From: Chromatiales bacterium
Lineage (GTDB): Bacteria; Pseudomonadota; Gammaproteobacteria; Chromatiales; Chromatiaceae
Length of the DNA stretch: 10,131 bases
NCBI GenBank assembly: GCA_024639625.1
Contig: JAHEIA010000061.1
Span: 1 to 10,131, forward strand
Direction: 5' to 3'
Under the pieces are notes generated by a model. The model ran no database searches and was not told where the DNA came from. It worked only from the letters and a program-made list of their open reading frames with translations. Position numbers and translations under genes: made by a program. Shown piece after piece: positions 1 through 7,575 of this stretch. Every line of letters begins with the position of its first letter. The first letter of the stretch is position 1.

Positions 1-396
1 ACGCGCGGTGACACCCGCCAGCGGCCCGTCGGTGATCAACACCCCGTAGTCCTTGGCGAAATTGCGCGAGCGCATCATGGATAGGGTGACCACATTCTCG
101 ATGCCTTCGGCGCCGCAAAGCCGGCCTTGGGCGAAGGGCAGGTCGGCAGAGACCACCAATGCCACCACATCGGCCCGCGCGTCGAGCTCCTCGTTGAACG
201 TCTTGGTCGACTTCGCGCAGACCCCGGTGTCTAGGCTTGGCACTATGCTGATGAGTTTTCGCTTCCCCGCATAATCGTCCAAGGTTCGGTCTTTTAGCTC
301 CCCGTCGGTGAGGGAAAAAGCGGGAAGCGTGCTGCCAACGGACGGCAGCTCACCGTTCGTGTGACAAGGGTTGCCTTGCAAGGTGATATTCGCCAT
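1..396 (-). CDS. tpx: Thiol peroxidase Tpx (3' part outside window)
   Basis: Atypical 2-Cys peroxiredoxin that reduces peroxides with electrons from thioredoxin. The first 132 residues are present; the usual length is about 165, so the C-terminal fifth lies beyond the left edge. The N-terminus MANITLQGNP matches the family start. The peroxidatic cysteine is C60 in PSLDTGVC and the resolving cysteine is C94 in SADLPFAQGRLCGAEG, the spacing seen in E. coli Tpx (C61/C95). An extra cysteine at residue 11 is not in E. coli Tpx. The ATG at 396-394 has an AGGAG ribosome site about eight bases upstream. It lies 92 bases behind gcvPA on the same strand. That gap has no stem plus T-run terminator and only a poor promoter candidate, so co-transcription with gcv is possible. 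Family assignment is secure. Confidence 0.95.
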   Translation of the reverse strand, partial: MANITLQGNPCHTNGELPSVGSTLPAFSLTDGELKDRTLDDYAGKRKLISIVPSLDTGVCAKSTKTFNEELDARADVVALVVSADLPFAQGRLCGAEGIENVVTLSMMRSRNFAKDYGVLITDGPLAGVTAR

Positions 397-488
397 CTGG
401 ATCTCCTTTTGCTTGCTCTGTTTGACGATTCTGCCGCCCGTTTCATGCCGGCAATTATTCGCAGCTCGCAGCGGCCCGGGTTAGGCGC

Positions 489-1886
489 TCAGATCTTCGG
501 ACGCACTGGACACTTGGCCTCGCCACGCGCGGCGATCACTCGTGCGAGTTTCTGCGCATAGGCCTCGATTTCCCGCTCGGTTCGCACCTCGGTCGCACAG
601 ACCAACAGGGCCTCCCCGAGCTCTGGATAGGCGGCCCCCAGATCGTACCCACCGAGGACGTTATGCGCCGCCAAGGAGCGCAGCACGTCCCCAGCCGGCG
701 CCGCCAGACGCAGTGCACGCTCGTGGAACACCGGTCGGTCGAACAGCGGCTCGATACCAGGGATCTCACACATCCGTTCCACTAGGCGGGAGGTGTTCGC
801 GCAACACTCCAGGGCCACTCGTTCCAGGCCTTCCGCGCCGAGGAGCGCCATGTGGACGGTGGCGGCCGTGACCATCAGGCCCTGGTTGGTACAGATGTTG
901 GATGTCGCCTTGGAGCGACGAATATGCTGCTCGCGGGCCTGCAACGTGAGCGCGAAGCCGGGCTTGCCGTCGAGGTCCAGAGTGCGTCCGATAATCCTCC
1001 CGGGCAACTGACGGACGAATTGCTGTTTGCTGCACATGAAACCGAAATACGGACCGCCAGACGACAGGGGCACCCCCAGCGGCTGACCCTCGCCACAACA
1101 GATATCCGCACCGGACTCCGCCCATTGCCCGGGAGGCGCCAGCAGCGCCATGGCAATCGGGTTCACCACTGCGATCGCCAACACCCCGTTGCGGTGCGCC
1201 CAAGCGGTGAGTTCGTCCACCTCCTCCAAGACGCCGAAGAAATTCGGCTGTGGGATCACCAGGGCGGTGATGTCTTCCCCTTCGAACCCGCGCAGTACAG
1301 CGGGGTCGGTGTGCCCCCCCTGCGGGTCGAACGGTATCTCCGTCAGATCGACACCCTGGTTCTTGGTAATGGCGCGCGTCACCGCACGATACGCGGGATG
1401 TAGCGTGCGCGGCAGCAAAACCCGCGCTGACTTGGATCTGCGGTTTGCCCGAACGGCCATCAACACCGCCTCTGCCAAGGCGGAGGCGCCATCGTAGAGC
1501 GAGGCGTTCGAGACATCCATGCCCATCAACGCCGTCATCATCGACTGATACTCGTAGAGCAACTGCAGGGTGCCCTGGCTGGCCTCGGCCTGGTAGGGCG
1601 TATACGCACTGTAGAACTCGCCCCGGGTGGCAATCTGCCATACTGCAGCCGGGATGTGGTGCTCGTAGGCCCCCGCGCCGATGAAGCACAGGGGCTGGCC
1701 ATCCTGCCGCGCGCGCTCCGTCATCAGCCGTGCGACATCCATCTCGGACATCCCGGCCGGCACCTTCTGCGGAGCGCCGCAACGCAACGCCTGCGGGATT
1801 TCGTCGAACAGGTCCTCGATGCTGGACACGCCGATGGTCTCCAGCATGTGCCGCATCTCGGCCTCGGTGTGGGGTATAAAAGGCAT
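489..1886 (-). CDS. gcvPA: Glycine dehydrogenase (decarboxylating) subunit 1, GcvPA
   Basis: N-terminal-half subunit of the two-subunit P-protein of the glycine cleavage system, 465 residues, close to the usual 440-460. The start [10 protein letters not shown], the segment around 69-76 (IGAGAYEH), [26 protein letters not shown] sequence at 96-117 and [14 protein letters not shown] at 127-140 are family hallmarks. In the split enzyme the pyridoxal-phosphate lysine is carried by GcvPB, so this chain alone should be inactive. The ATG at 1886 follows the gcvH stop by 16 bases and has only a weak ribosome site, suggesting coupling to gcvH translation. GcvPB is not the next gene; tpx is. Assignment is secure. 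Confidence 0.96.
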   Translation of the reverse strand: MPFIPHTEAEMRHMLETIGVSSIEDLFDEIPQALRCGAPQKVPAGMSEMDVARLMTERARQDGQPLCFIGAGAYEHHIPAAVWQIATRGEFYSAYTPYQAEASQGTLQLLYEYQSMMTALMGMDVSNASLYDGASALAEAVLMAVRANRRSKSARVLLPRTLHPAYRAVTRAITKNQGVDLTEIPFDPQGGHTDPAVLRGFEGEDITALVIPQPNFFGVLEEVDELTAWAHRNGVLAIAVVNPIAMALLAPPGQWAESGADICCGEGQPLGVPLSSGGPYFGFMCSKQQFVRQLPGRIIGRTLDLDGKPGFALTLQAREQHIRRSKATSNICTNQGLMVTAATVHMALLGAEGLERVALECCANTSRLVERMCEIPGIEPLFDRPVFHERALRLAAPAGDVLRSLAAHNVLGGYDLGAAYPELGEALLVCATEVRTEREIEAYAQKLARVIAARGEAKCPVRPKI

Positions 1887-1902
1887 CGGGGCGTGGCTCG
1901 GT

Positions 1903-2295
1903 TCAGTCTTCCTCGGAGGCCAGCAGGTCGGCGTATTCCTCGGCGTCGAGCAGATTCTCCAGGTCCCTACGATCGCTCAGGCGGATCTTGAACATCCACC
2001 CCTGACCGTAGGGATCGCTGTTGATGCTCTCAGGGGCATCGGCCAGTTCACTGTTGACCTCGACCACCTCACCTTTGAGCGGGGCGTACACATCCGATGC
2101 CGCCTTCACGGACTCCACGACCGCGCACTCCGCGCCGGCCTCCAGATTGGCGCCGGGTTCGGGCAGCTCGACGAACACCAGGTCGCCCAGCAGCTCCTGG
2201 GCGTGGTCCGTGATGCCCACGGTCGCCACGCCATCCTCCTCGCGCACCCACTCGTGGGATTCGTTGTATCTCAACTCTACCGGTACTTTGTTCAT
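1903..2295 (-). CDS. gcvH: Glycine cleavage system H protein
   Basis: Lipoyl carrier that shuttles the aminomethyl group from P-protein to T-protein. The product is 130 residues (E. coli 129). The lipoylated lysine is K64 in ESVKAASD, followed by the conserved [12 protein letters not shown] and GWMFKI segments. I start it at the ATG at 2295-2293 because [10 protein letters not shown] aligns with the family N-terminus and GGAG lies about eight to nine bases upstream. The same frame is open six codons further (to 2313), but those residues do not resemble the family. It is the middle gene of gcvT-gcvH-gcvPA. Confidence 0.97.
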   Translation of the reverse strand: MNKVPVELRYNESHEWVREEDGVATVGITDHAQELLGDLVFVELPEPGANLEAGAECAVVESVKAASDVYAPLKGEVVEVNSELADAPESINSDPYGQGWMFKIRLSDRRDLENLLDAEEYADLLASEED

Positions 2296-2324
2296 GGTGT
2301 TTTCTCCAGGCAACTCGGGTCAGG

Positions 2325-2341
2325 CGCCTTCCCGCAAGGCG
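2325..2341 (-). other. Small hairpin between gcvT and gcvH
   Basis: In the 68-base gap between gcvT and gcvH the sequence CGCCTT, a five-base loop and AAGGCG form a perfect 6-bp GC-rich hairpin. No T-run follows, so it is not a standard intrinsic terminator. It could stabilise an mRNA end or adjust gcvH translation; either role is inference. Confidence 0.35.
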
Positions 2342-2363
2342 ACGGGCATCACCGACCCTGTGC

Positions 2364-3455
2364 TCACAGCTCTATACTGGGCTCGCCGTGGCGGGCGAAG
2401 GGTGGCTTTACGACGCGCACGGGCAGCCTGCGGCCCCGAATCTCTACTTGCAACCTGTCGCCGCTGCCCGGGGCGACGCGCGCGAGGGCGATGGAACGTT
2501 CGAGCGTGGGGGAGAAACCACCCGAGGTGGTCTCGCCGACGTACCGCTCGCCGGAAAATAATTTCTGATGGCTGCGCAGTACCCCCGGGACCTCCAGCAG
2601 CAGACCGACGAAGCGCCGCAGGCCCCCCGCTTGCCGCTGCTCCTCGAGCTTCTCCCGGCCGATGAATGCGCGATCCTCAGGCTGCCAGGCGATCGTCCAG
2701 CCAAGCCCCGATTCCAACGGCGAAACTGTTTCGTCCATATCCGCGCCGTAGAGATTCATTCCGGCTTCCAGGCGGAGCGTGTCACGGGCGCCCAAACCGC
2801 ATGGCAGCACCCCGCTCTGCGCCAAGGCATCCCAGAATTCCGCCGCTTGGTCCCCTGGCAATATCACTTCGAAGCCATCCTCACCGGTGTAGCCGGTGCG
2901 TGCGGCAAACCAGCCTTGCGCCTCGGCCGCATGGAAGGGCTTCAGGGCCCGCGCACGGTTGCCCAGCTCGGGAGGCAACAGCGGCAGCACCTTGGCACGC
3001 GCGGCCGGCCCCTGAATCGCGATCATTCCCAGCTCAGGCCGCGGCCGAATCTCCACCGCGAAGCCGGCGGCGCGAGCCCGCATCCAAGCCAGATCTTTCT
3101 CACTAGTGGCCGCGTTGACCACCAAGCGGTACTCACCCTCTGCACGCCGGTAGACAATCAGATCGTCGAGCACCCCGGCAGCGTCGTTCAGCATGCAGCT
3201 GTACAGCGCCCGCCCGGGGGCGTCTAACCGATCCACATCGTTGGCCAGCAGGTAGCGCAGGAACTCACGCGTCTCGTTACCCGCAGCGTCCAGCACCATC
3301 ATGTGCGACACGTCGAACATCCCCGAGTCGCGACGCACCGCGTGGTGCTCTTCGACCTGCGAGCCATAGTGCAGGGGCATATCCCAACCACCGAAAGGCA
3401 CGATGCGAGCGCCCATGCGCTGGTGAGATTCGAAGAGCGGGGTCTGCAATCCCAT
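2364..3455 (-). CDS. gcvT: Aminomethyltransferase, glycine cleavage T protein
   Basis: Transfers the methylene group from lipoyl-H-protein to tetrahydrofolate, releasing ammonia and 5,10-methylene-THF. The product is 363 residues (E. coli 364). Visible landmarks: MGLQTPLFESHQRMGARIVPFGGWDMP at the N-terminus, the D97-D98 pair in GVLDDLIVY containing the folate/catalytic aspartate, GYTGEDGFE at 188-196, and LGARDTLRLEAGMNLYG at 221-237. The open frame reaches 3485, but the ATG at 3455-3453 gives the family N-terminus and has a strong GGAGGAG ribosome site eight bases upstream. It is first in the gcv unit, directly behind the glycine riboswitch. Its ribosome site can pair with the riboswitch (see expression platform). 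Confidence 0.97.
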   Translation of the reverse strand: MGLQTPLFESHQRMGARIVPFGGWDMPLHYGSQVEEHHAVRRDSGMFDVSHMMVLDAAGNETREFLRYLLANDVDRLDAPGRALYSCMLNDAAGVLDDLIVYRRAEGEYRLVVNAATSEKDLAWMRARAAGFAVEIRPRPELGMIAIQGPAARAKVLPLLPPELGNRARALKPFHAAEAQGWFAARTGYTGEDGFEVILPGDQAAEFWDALAQSGVLPCGLGARDTLRLEAGMNLYGADMDETVSPLESGLGWTIAWQPEDRAFIGREKLEEQRQAGGLRRFVGLLLEVPGVLRSHQKLFSGERYVGETTSGGFSPTLERSIALARVAPGSGDRLQVEIRGRRLPVRVVKPPFARHGEPSIEL

Positions 3456-3462
3456 TACGTCG

Positions 3463-3545
3463 TCTCCTCCAGGCCAGATCCACAACGCCGACAGCCGCGC
3501 GAACTCAAGCCGAGCTCACGTCGCCCCTCTGTCCTGGACCTGAGA
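3463..3545 (-). promoter_or_regulatory. Candidate riboswitch expression platform over the gcvT ribosome site
   Basis: In the RNA, TCCAGG (3538-3533), inside the 3' strand of aptamer II, is fully complementary to CCTGGA (3473-3468) at the gcvT ribosome site. The conserved TCTC just before it (3545-3542) pairs with GAGA (3466-3463). Together they give about ten pairs that bury GGAGGAG. Because TCTCAGG belongs to the aptamer core, this pairing and the folded aptamer exclude each other. That suggests a translational ON switch with glycine. The complementarity is seen directly; the mechanism is inferred. Confidence 0.5.
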
Positions 3546-3720
3546 GTTTGCAACCGCCTGCGGTGCCTGCCCCTTCGGTGGGTGCGCACGATGCGTGACC
3601 GGCGCGACCGCTCTCCAGAGTCAACCCTATTTCCCTGTGGTCCTTTTGCCTGAGCGATTCCGGGCGGGTTGCGCCTTCGGCGCCGGCTCGTGCCGGCCTC
3701 TCCCGCAGGGCCTTGGTTGA
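3527..3720 (-). ncRNA. Tandem glycine riboswitch (two aptamers)
   Basis: Cis-acting leader RNA of gcvT that senses glycine. Aptamer I spans 3710-3633: its P1 is CCCTG with CAGGG, and it holds GGGAGAG, GCCGAAGGCGCAA and CTCAGGCAAAAGGACCA. Aptamer II spans 3620-3527: its P1 is CTCTG with CAGAG, and it holds GGAGAGCGGTC, CACCGAAGGGGCAGG and CAAACTCTCAGG. These are the conserved glycine-aptamer elements. The linker is 12 bases. The 5' leader TCAACC (3720-3715) pairs perfectly with linker GGTTGA (3626-3621), the P0 leader-linker helix known to form a kink-turn in this class. E. coli has no riboswitch at the matching position. Confidence 0.96.
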
Positions 3721-3727
3721 GGCTCAC

Positions 3728-3756
3728 AATATAGTCGCCAAGTCCTGGTTTGCCAA
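3728..3756 (-). promoter_or_regulatory. Sigma70-type promoter of the riboswitch-gcv unit
   Basis: On the minus strand, -35 TTGGCA (3756-3751), a 17-base spacer and -10 TATATT (3733-3728) each match consensus at five of six positions. The predicted start, about seven bases on (near 3721), is exactly where the riboswitch leader helix begins. The promoter begins eight bases past the last base of the ubiI stop codon. Confidence 0.85.
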
Positions 3757-3763
3757 CCTGACT

Positions 3764-5047
3764 TTAGATTGCCCCACCAGGCGCGGACGGCTCCGCCCAC
3801 CCATCAGCCGAATCCCAGGCGGCCGTCGGTGTAGCCAATGATGGCAGCTCTCCGGCGCAGCCCATCGCCCGACGCATCAGTTCCCGCTTCACGGGTCCGC
3901 TGGCGTCCGCAAGATTGAGACCCAGATTGCGCAGCAAACGCAGACCCAGAAGATCGTTACTGAAGAGCCGCTTAAAGCCATCCATCAGGGCGAGCATGGC
4001 GAGATTATCCCCCTTGCGCGAGCGCTCATAGCGGCGCAGGGTAGCGACAGCGCCGAGCTTGCGCCGCGCGGCGCGTGCCGCAAGCAAGGTATCCGCCAGG
4101 GTCGCGGCGTCCAGGAACCCCAAGTTTACGCCCTGGCCCGCCAAGGGGTGCACGGAATGGGCGGCATCTCCCACCAAGGCCAAGCCGGAACGGACATAGC
4201 TTTCCGCGTGGCGCAGCGCCAGGGGAAACGTGGCCCGAGGACCGGTTCCCTCGATCTCTCCCAGGATGCCCTCGGAGGCCTCGCGTAGCGCACGGCAGAA
4301 CCGCTCGTCATCGAGAGCGAGAAGCTCCTGTGCATGCTGTGGAGAGGTCGACCAGACGATGGAACAGCGGCCGTCGTTGAGCGGCAGCATGGCGAGCGGA
4401 CCTCGGTGCATGAAACGCTGCCATGCGGTTTCGCCGTGACTGCGCGCCGGGCGGACATTGGCCACCAGGGCATGCTGATCGTACAGCCAACCCCGAGTCT
4501 GAATCCCGGCAAGCGCACGCACCGCCGAGCGTCCGCCATCGGCACCCACCACCAGCTCGGCCTCGACCCTGCGCCCGCCGCGCAGACTCAGTACGGGGTG
4601 AGCGCGGCCGAGTTCGAGCCCCTGCAGTGTTTCCGGGCAGATGATCTCCACGTTTTCGAGCCCGCGCAGGCGCTCCCAGAGCGCCAATTGGGTTACCCGG
4701 TTCTCCACGATGTGCCCCAAGTCGGGTTCGCCCAAATCCGCTGCGCTGAAATGGATGCTGCCGCTCCCCTGGGCATCCCAGACGTGCATTTCACGGTAGG
4801 CACTGACACGCAGCTCCTCCATGCGCGACCAAACCCCCAGGTTCTCCAAGATCCGCTGCGAGGCCCTGGAGAGCGCCGAGACCCGCAGGTCAACCTCTGC
4901 CGCAGGCCACTGCGACTGCGGCGCCTGCGCCTCGATCACCGTCACTCGGAACCCCTGCAAAGCGAGCGCACACGCGAGCGCCCCGCCAACCATGCCGCTG
5001 CCGACGATGGCGACCTGAGGATCCAGGGCGTCTGCCGCGTCAGGCAA
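3764..5047 (-). CDS. ubiI: UbiI/VisC-type FAD ubiquinone-biosynthesis hydroxylase
   Basis: Flavin monooxygenase of the UbiH/UbiF/UbiI/COQ6 family; E. coli UbiI hydroxylates C5 of the ubiquinone ring precursor at the inner membrane face. The product is 427 residues (E. coli UbiI 400). It shows the FAD dinucleotide motif GSGMVG (16-21), DLRVSALS (53-60), the GADGGRS motif around 168-174, and GDAAH with HPLAGQGVNLG (293-310). There is a poorly conserved C-terminal tail of about 30 residues. The start is TTG (5047-5045), preceded by GAGGG seven bases upstream and overlapping the ubiH stop by eight bases. No ATG occurs before the FAD motif. UbiF-like features are mixed in, so the name rests largely on synteny between ubiH and gcvT. 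Confidence 0.88.
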   Translation of the reverse strand: MPDAADALDPQVAIVGSGMVGGALACALALQGFRVTVIEAQAPQSQWPAAEVDLRVSALSRASQRILENLGVWSRMEELRVSAYREMHVWDAQGSGSIHFSAADLGEPDLGHIVENRVTQLALWERLRGLENVEIICPETLQGLELGRAHPVLSLRGGRRVEAELVVGADGGRSAVRALAGIQTRGWLYDQHALVANVRPARSHGETAWQRFMHRGPLAMLPLNDGRCSIVWSTSPQHAQELLALDDERFCRALREASEGILGEIEGTGPRATFPLALRHAESYVRSGLALVGDAAHSVHPLAGQGVNLGFLDAATLADTLLAARAARRKLGAVATLRRYERSRKGDNLAMLALMDGFKRLFSNDLLGLRLLRNLGLNLADASGPVKRELMRRAMGCAGELPSLATPTAAWDSADGWAEPSAPGGAI

Positions 5048-6260
5048 CGGGCAACCCTCGAGCCAGACGTGGCAGGCGTCCTCCGATCCCCATAAAGCCC
5101 CCCGCCAGCAGATGCTTGAACGGCGGCGCGAGATCGAGGCCGATCAAGCCCGCGTTGCGCGCCCAGCGGATCGGCGGAACGGGATTGGTAAACAGCCGGA
5201 CCAGCCCATCGGTAACCCAGGCCAGGGTCGACTGATCGCGGCTGCGCCATGCCTCGTAGGCGTGTAACACCTCGGCAGCGCCCGGATCACCCCCGAGCCG
5301 AGCCGCATCTGCCAACACCTCGGCCAGCGCCGCGACGTCGCGCAAGCCGAGATTGAAACCCTGGCCCGCTACCGGATGCAGGGTGTGCGCGGCGTTGCCG
5401 ATCAGCACCACTCGCGGCCGAACCGTCTCGCGAGCCAGGACTTGTTTCAGCGGGTAGGCATCGCGCCGTCCCAGGCGTCCCAGGCGTCCGAGACGAAAGC
5501 CGAAACGATCCTGCAGGCGCGTCAGGAAGGCCGTGGCGTCCAGCGTCCGCATTTCGTCCATCGCGTCCGTGGGCAGCGTCCACACGACACCGCAGCGCTG
5601 CCTACTCATCGGCAGCATGGCCAGCGGACCGCTTTCCGTAAAGCGCTCATAGGCGGTGCCTCGGTGCGGGCATTCCGGCGTTACGTTGGTAATGATCGCG
5701 CTCTGACCGTAGTCTCGTTCGCGAGCAGGGATCCGCAACAACTCCCGCACCAAAGAACGTCCCCCATCAGCGGCGATCAAGAGGCGGGTGCGCAGCGTCC
5801 GGAGTTCGTCCCCCGCCGCGACCGCGACCTCGACGCGGTCGCGACCCGGCCGAATCGAGACCAGGCGAGCGGGACACAGCATCAGGTCGACCCGCCGATC
5901 CAGGCCTTCGGTCAAGGCCTGACCGAGCTCGCGCGCCGTCAACACGTAGCCCAATGCCTCGACTTGCTCCGCCCGCCGGCTCAGGCGGGCAAAACCGAAA
6001 TGCCCGCGATCCGAAACATGCACGTCGAGGATCGGCTCTGCGGCCGTTGCGATCCGCTGCCACAAGTCCAACCCTTGGAGGATGACCCGGCTGCCCCAGG
6101 AGAGCGCGATGGCGCGGTCGTCGTAACTGGGTTGCAGCTGCGCGTCGACCGCGACAGCTTCGATCACCGCGACCCGCAGGCCGCAGCCCTGGATCGCCCG
6201 GGCGAGGCTGGCGCCAACCATCCCGGCGCCACTGATCAGCAGATCGTAGTCGGCGCTCAT
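5040..6260 (-). CDS. ubiH: 2-octaprenyl-6-methoxyphenol hydroxylase UbiH
   Basis: FAD monooxygenase that hydroxylates C1 of the ubiquinone ring precursor. The product is 406 residues (E. coli 392). It has GAGMVG (11-16), YDDRAIAL (46-53), the VHVSDRGHFGF segment (80-90) typical of UbiH, AADGGRS (163-169) and IGNAAHTLHPVAGQGFNLG (287-305), where GNAA replaces the GDAA of UbiI as in E. coli UbiH. The ATG (6260-6258) overlaps the pepP stop by four bases. Residues 257-265 are a run of three LGR units coded by a 9-bp DNA repeat. It shares an operon with pepP and ubiI. Confidence 0.95.
   Translation of the reverse strand: MSADYDLLISGAGMVGASLARAIQGCGLRVAVIEAVAVDAQLQPSYDDRAIALSWGSRVILQGLDLWQRIATAAEPILDVHVSDRGHFGFARLSRRAEQVEALGYVLTARELGQALTEGLDRRVDLMLCPARLVSIRPGRDRVEVAVAAGDELRTLRTRLLIAADGGRSLVRELLRIPARERDYGQSAIITNVTPECPHRGTAYERFTESGPLAMLPMSRQRCGVVWTLPTDAMDEMRTLDATAFLTRLQDRFGFRLGRLGRLGRRDAYPLKQVLARETVRPRVVLIGNAAHTLHPVAGQGFNLGLRDVAALAEVLADAARLGGDPGAAEVLHAYEAWRSRDQSTLAWVTDGLVRLFTNPVPPIRWARNAGLIGLDLAPPFKHLLAGGFMGIGGRLPRLARGLPVA
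5467..5493. repeat. 9-bp tandem repeat inside ubiH
   Basis: Two perfect copies of CGTCCCAGG are followed by a diverged third copy, CGTCCGAGA. Read on the minus strand they code for three successive Leu-Gly-Arg units in UbiH. By eye alignment to E. coli UbiH shows no net length change here, so the array does not appear to be an insertion in the protein. Confidence 0.7.
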
Positions 6261-7573
6261 GCGCCGCCCCCTGCCATCAGCGCCTCGATCTCAGCCACTT
6301 GCTTCGGGGCGTCGGCAGACAGGACTTCATTGCCCTCCTTGGTGACCAGCACGTCGTCTTCGATGCGAATACCGATACCCCACCAACGCCTGGCGACCCC
6401 TTTGCTGCGAAGGGGTATATACAATCCCGGCTCCACGGTCATCACCATACCAGGCTCCAGGAGCCTCCATTCACCATCGACCTTGTAGTCTCCGACATCG
6501 TGCACATCCATCCCCAGCCAATGCCCGGTGCGATGCATGTAGTAGGTCTTGTACGCTTCCTGACGCATCAGCTTGGCCGCGGTCCCTTTCAGGATCCCCA
6601 GACGAATCAGGCCCTTCGTTATGACGCGCACCGCTTCCTGGTGCGGTTCGTTCCAATGATTTCCGGGTTGGACCTTGCGAATGGCGGCTTCCTGCGCGGC
6701 TAACACCAGCTCGTAGAGTGCTTGCTGGGCGAGAGAAAATTTTCCACTTACGGGAAAGGTGCGCGTGATATCGGAAGCATAGCAAGCGTACTCGCATCCG
6801 GCATCGATCAGAACCATATCGCCCGCCTGCAACTGCGCCTGGTTTTCCGTGTAATGCAGGATACAGGCGTTATTGCCTCCGCCGACAATGGGTGTATACG
6901 CCTGAAAACGCGCTCCACGCATTGCGCATTCATGCACGAACTCGGCCTCGAGCCCGTATTCCGTCATCCCGGGACGGCAGGCCTGCATCAGTCTGCGATG
7001 CGCCTGCGCCGAGATCTTTGCAGCGGTGCGCATGTGCTTTATTTCGAAGCGGCTCTTGTACAACCGCATATCATGCAGAAAGTGATCAAGCGCTAAGAAC
7101 TCTACGGGTGCGCTCACGCCCGCGCGCGACGAACCGCGCAGACGATTTACCCAGTCAGCCAGCCTTTTATCCAGCTCGGAGTTGCACCCCATGGCGTAAA
7201 AGACCCGGGTTTGGTTTTCCAGCAACCCGGGGAGGATGTCGTCCAGGTCGCCGATCGGAAACGAATCGTCGGCAGCGTACTCCTCGACCGCACCGGATTG
7301 CCCGGCCCGCAAACCGTCCCACAGCTCCCTTGTCTCGTCGCGCTCGCGGCAGAAAAGGACATACTCACCATGCTTACGACCCGGAATCAGCACCGCCACG
7401 GCTTCCGGCTCGGGGAAGCCGGTCAAATAGAAGAAATCACTATCCTGCCGAAACGGATAGTGGACATCTCGGTTGCGCACGCACTCGGCGGCCGCCGGGA
7501 TGATGGCGATGCTGTTCGGGCCCATCATGCGCAGCAGTTGCTTGCGCCGCCGTCTGAATTCAGCTGCTATCAC
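6257..7573 (-). CDS. pepP: Xaa-Pro aminopeptidase PepP
   Basis: Aminopeptidase P, a dinuclear-manganese enzyme of the pita-bread fold that removes an N-terminal residue preceding proline; cytoplasmic. The product is 438 residues (E. coli 441). The N-terminal domain carries YPFRQDSDFFYLTGFPEPEAV (39-59). The metal ligands are all in place: D257 (LIDAGCEY), D268 (SDITRTFPV), H351 (TGHWLGMDVHDVG), E381 (TVEPGLY) and E405 (GIRIEDD). The start is GTG (7573-7571), two bases after the ygfB stop. The next ATG (residue 16) would cut into the conserved EFRRRRKQL segment, so GTG is preferred. It overlaps ubiH by four bases, an arrangement conserved with E. coli although there is no metabolic link. Confidence 0.96.
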   Translation of the reverse strand: MIAAEFRRRRKQLLRMMGPNSIAIIPAAAECVRNRDVHYPFRQDSDFFYLTGFPEPEAVAVLIPGRKHGEYVLFCRERDETRELWDGLRAGQSGAVEEYAADDSFPIGDLDDILPGLLENQTRVFYAMGCNSELDKRLADWVNRLRGSSRAGVSAPVEFLALDHFLHDMRLYKSRFEIKHMRTAAKISAQAHRRLMQACRPGMTEYGLEAEFVHECAMRGARFQAYTPIVGGGNNACILHYTENQAQLQAGDMVLIDAGCEYACYASDITRTFPVSGKFSLAQQALYELVLAAQEAAIRKVQPGNHWNEPHQEAVRVITKGLIRLGILKGTAAKLMRQEAYKTYYMHRTGHWLGMDVHDVGDYKVDGEWRLLEPGMVMTVEPGLYIPLRSKGVARRWWGIGIRIEDDVLVTKEGNEVLSADAPKQVAEIEALMAGGGA

Positions 7574-7575
7574 AG

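Noticed and set aside
397..488. Promoter or terminator between gcvPA and tpx
   Set aside because: An AATAAT-like -10 exists on the minus strand, but no acceptable -35 stands at the right distance, and no hairpin with T-run is visible; not supported enough to annotate.
766..1782. Long open frame of 338 codons inside gcvPA on the same strand
   Set aside because: A high-GC shadow frame rich in Arg/Gly with no family resemblance; the 465-residue GcvPA frame fully explains the region.
1681..2568. Plus-strand open frame of 295 codons across gcvPA, gcvH and gcvT
   Set aside because: It is antisense to three clear genes, crosses their boundaries and has no recognisable domain or start signal.
5376..6488. 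Plus-strand open frame of 370 codons opposite ubiH/pepP
   Set aside because: Antisense shadow from high GC; the protein is Arg/Gln/His-rich without motifs, whereas UbiH and PepP on the other strand have complete active-site motifs.
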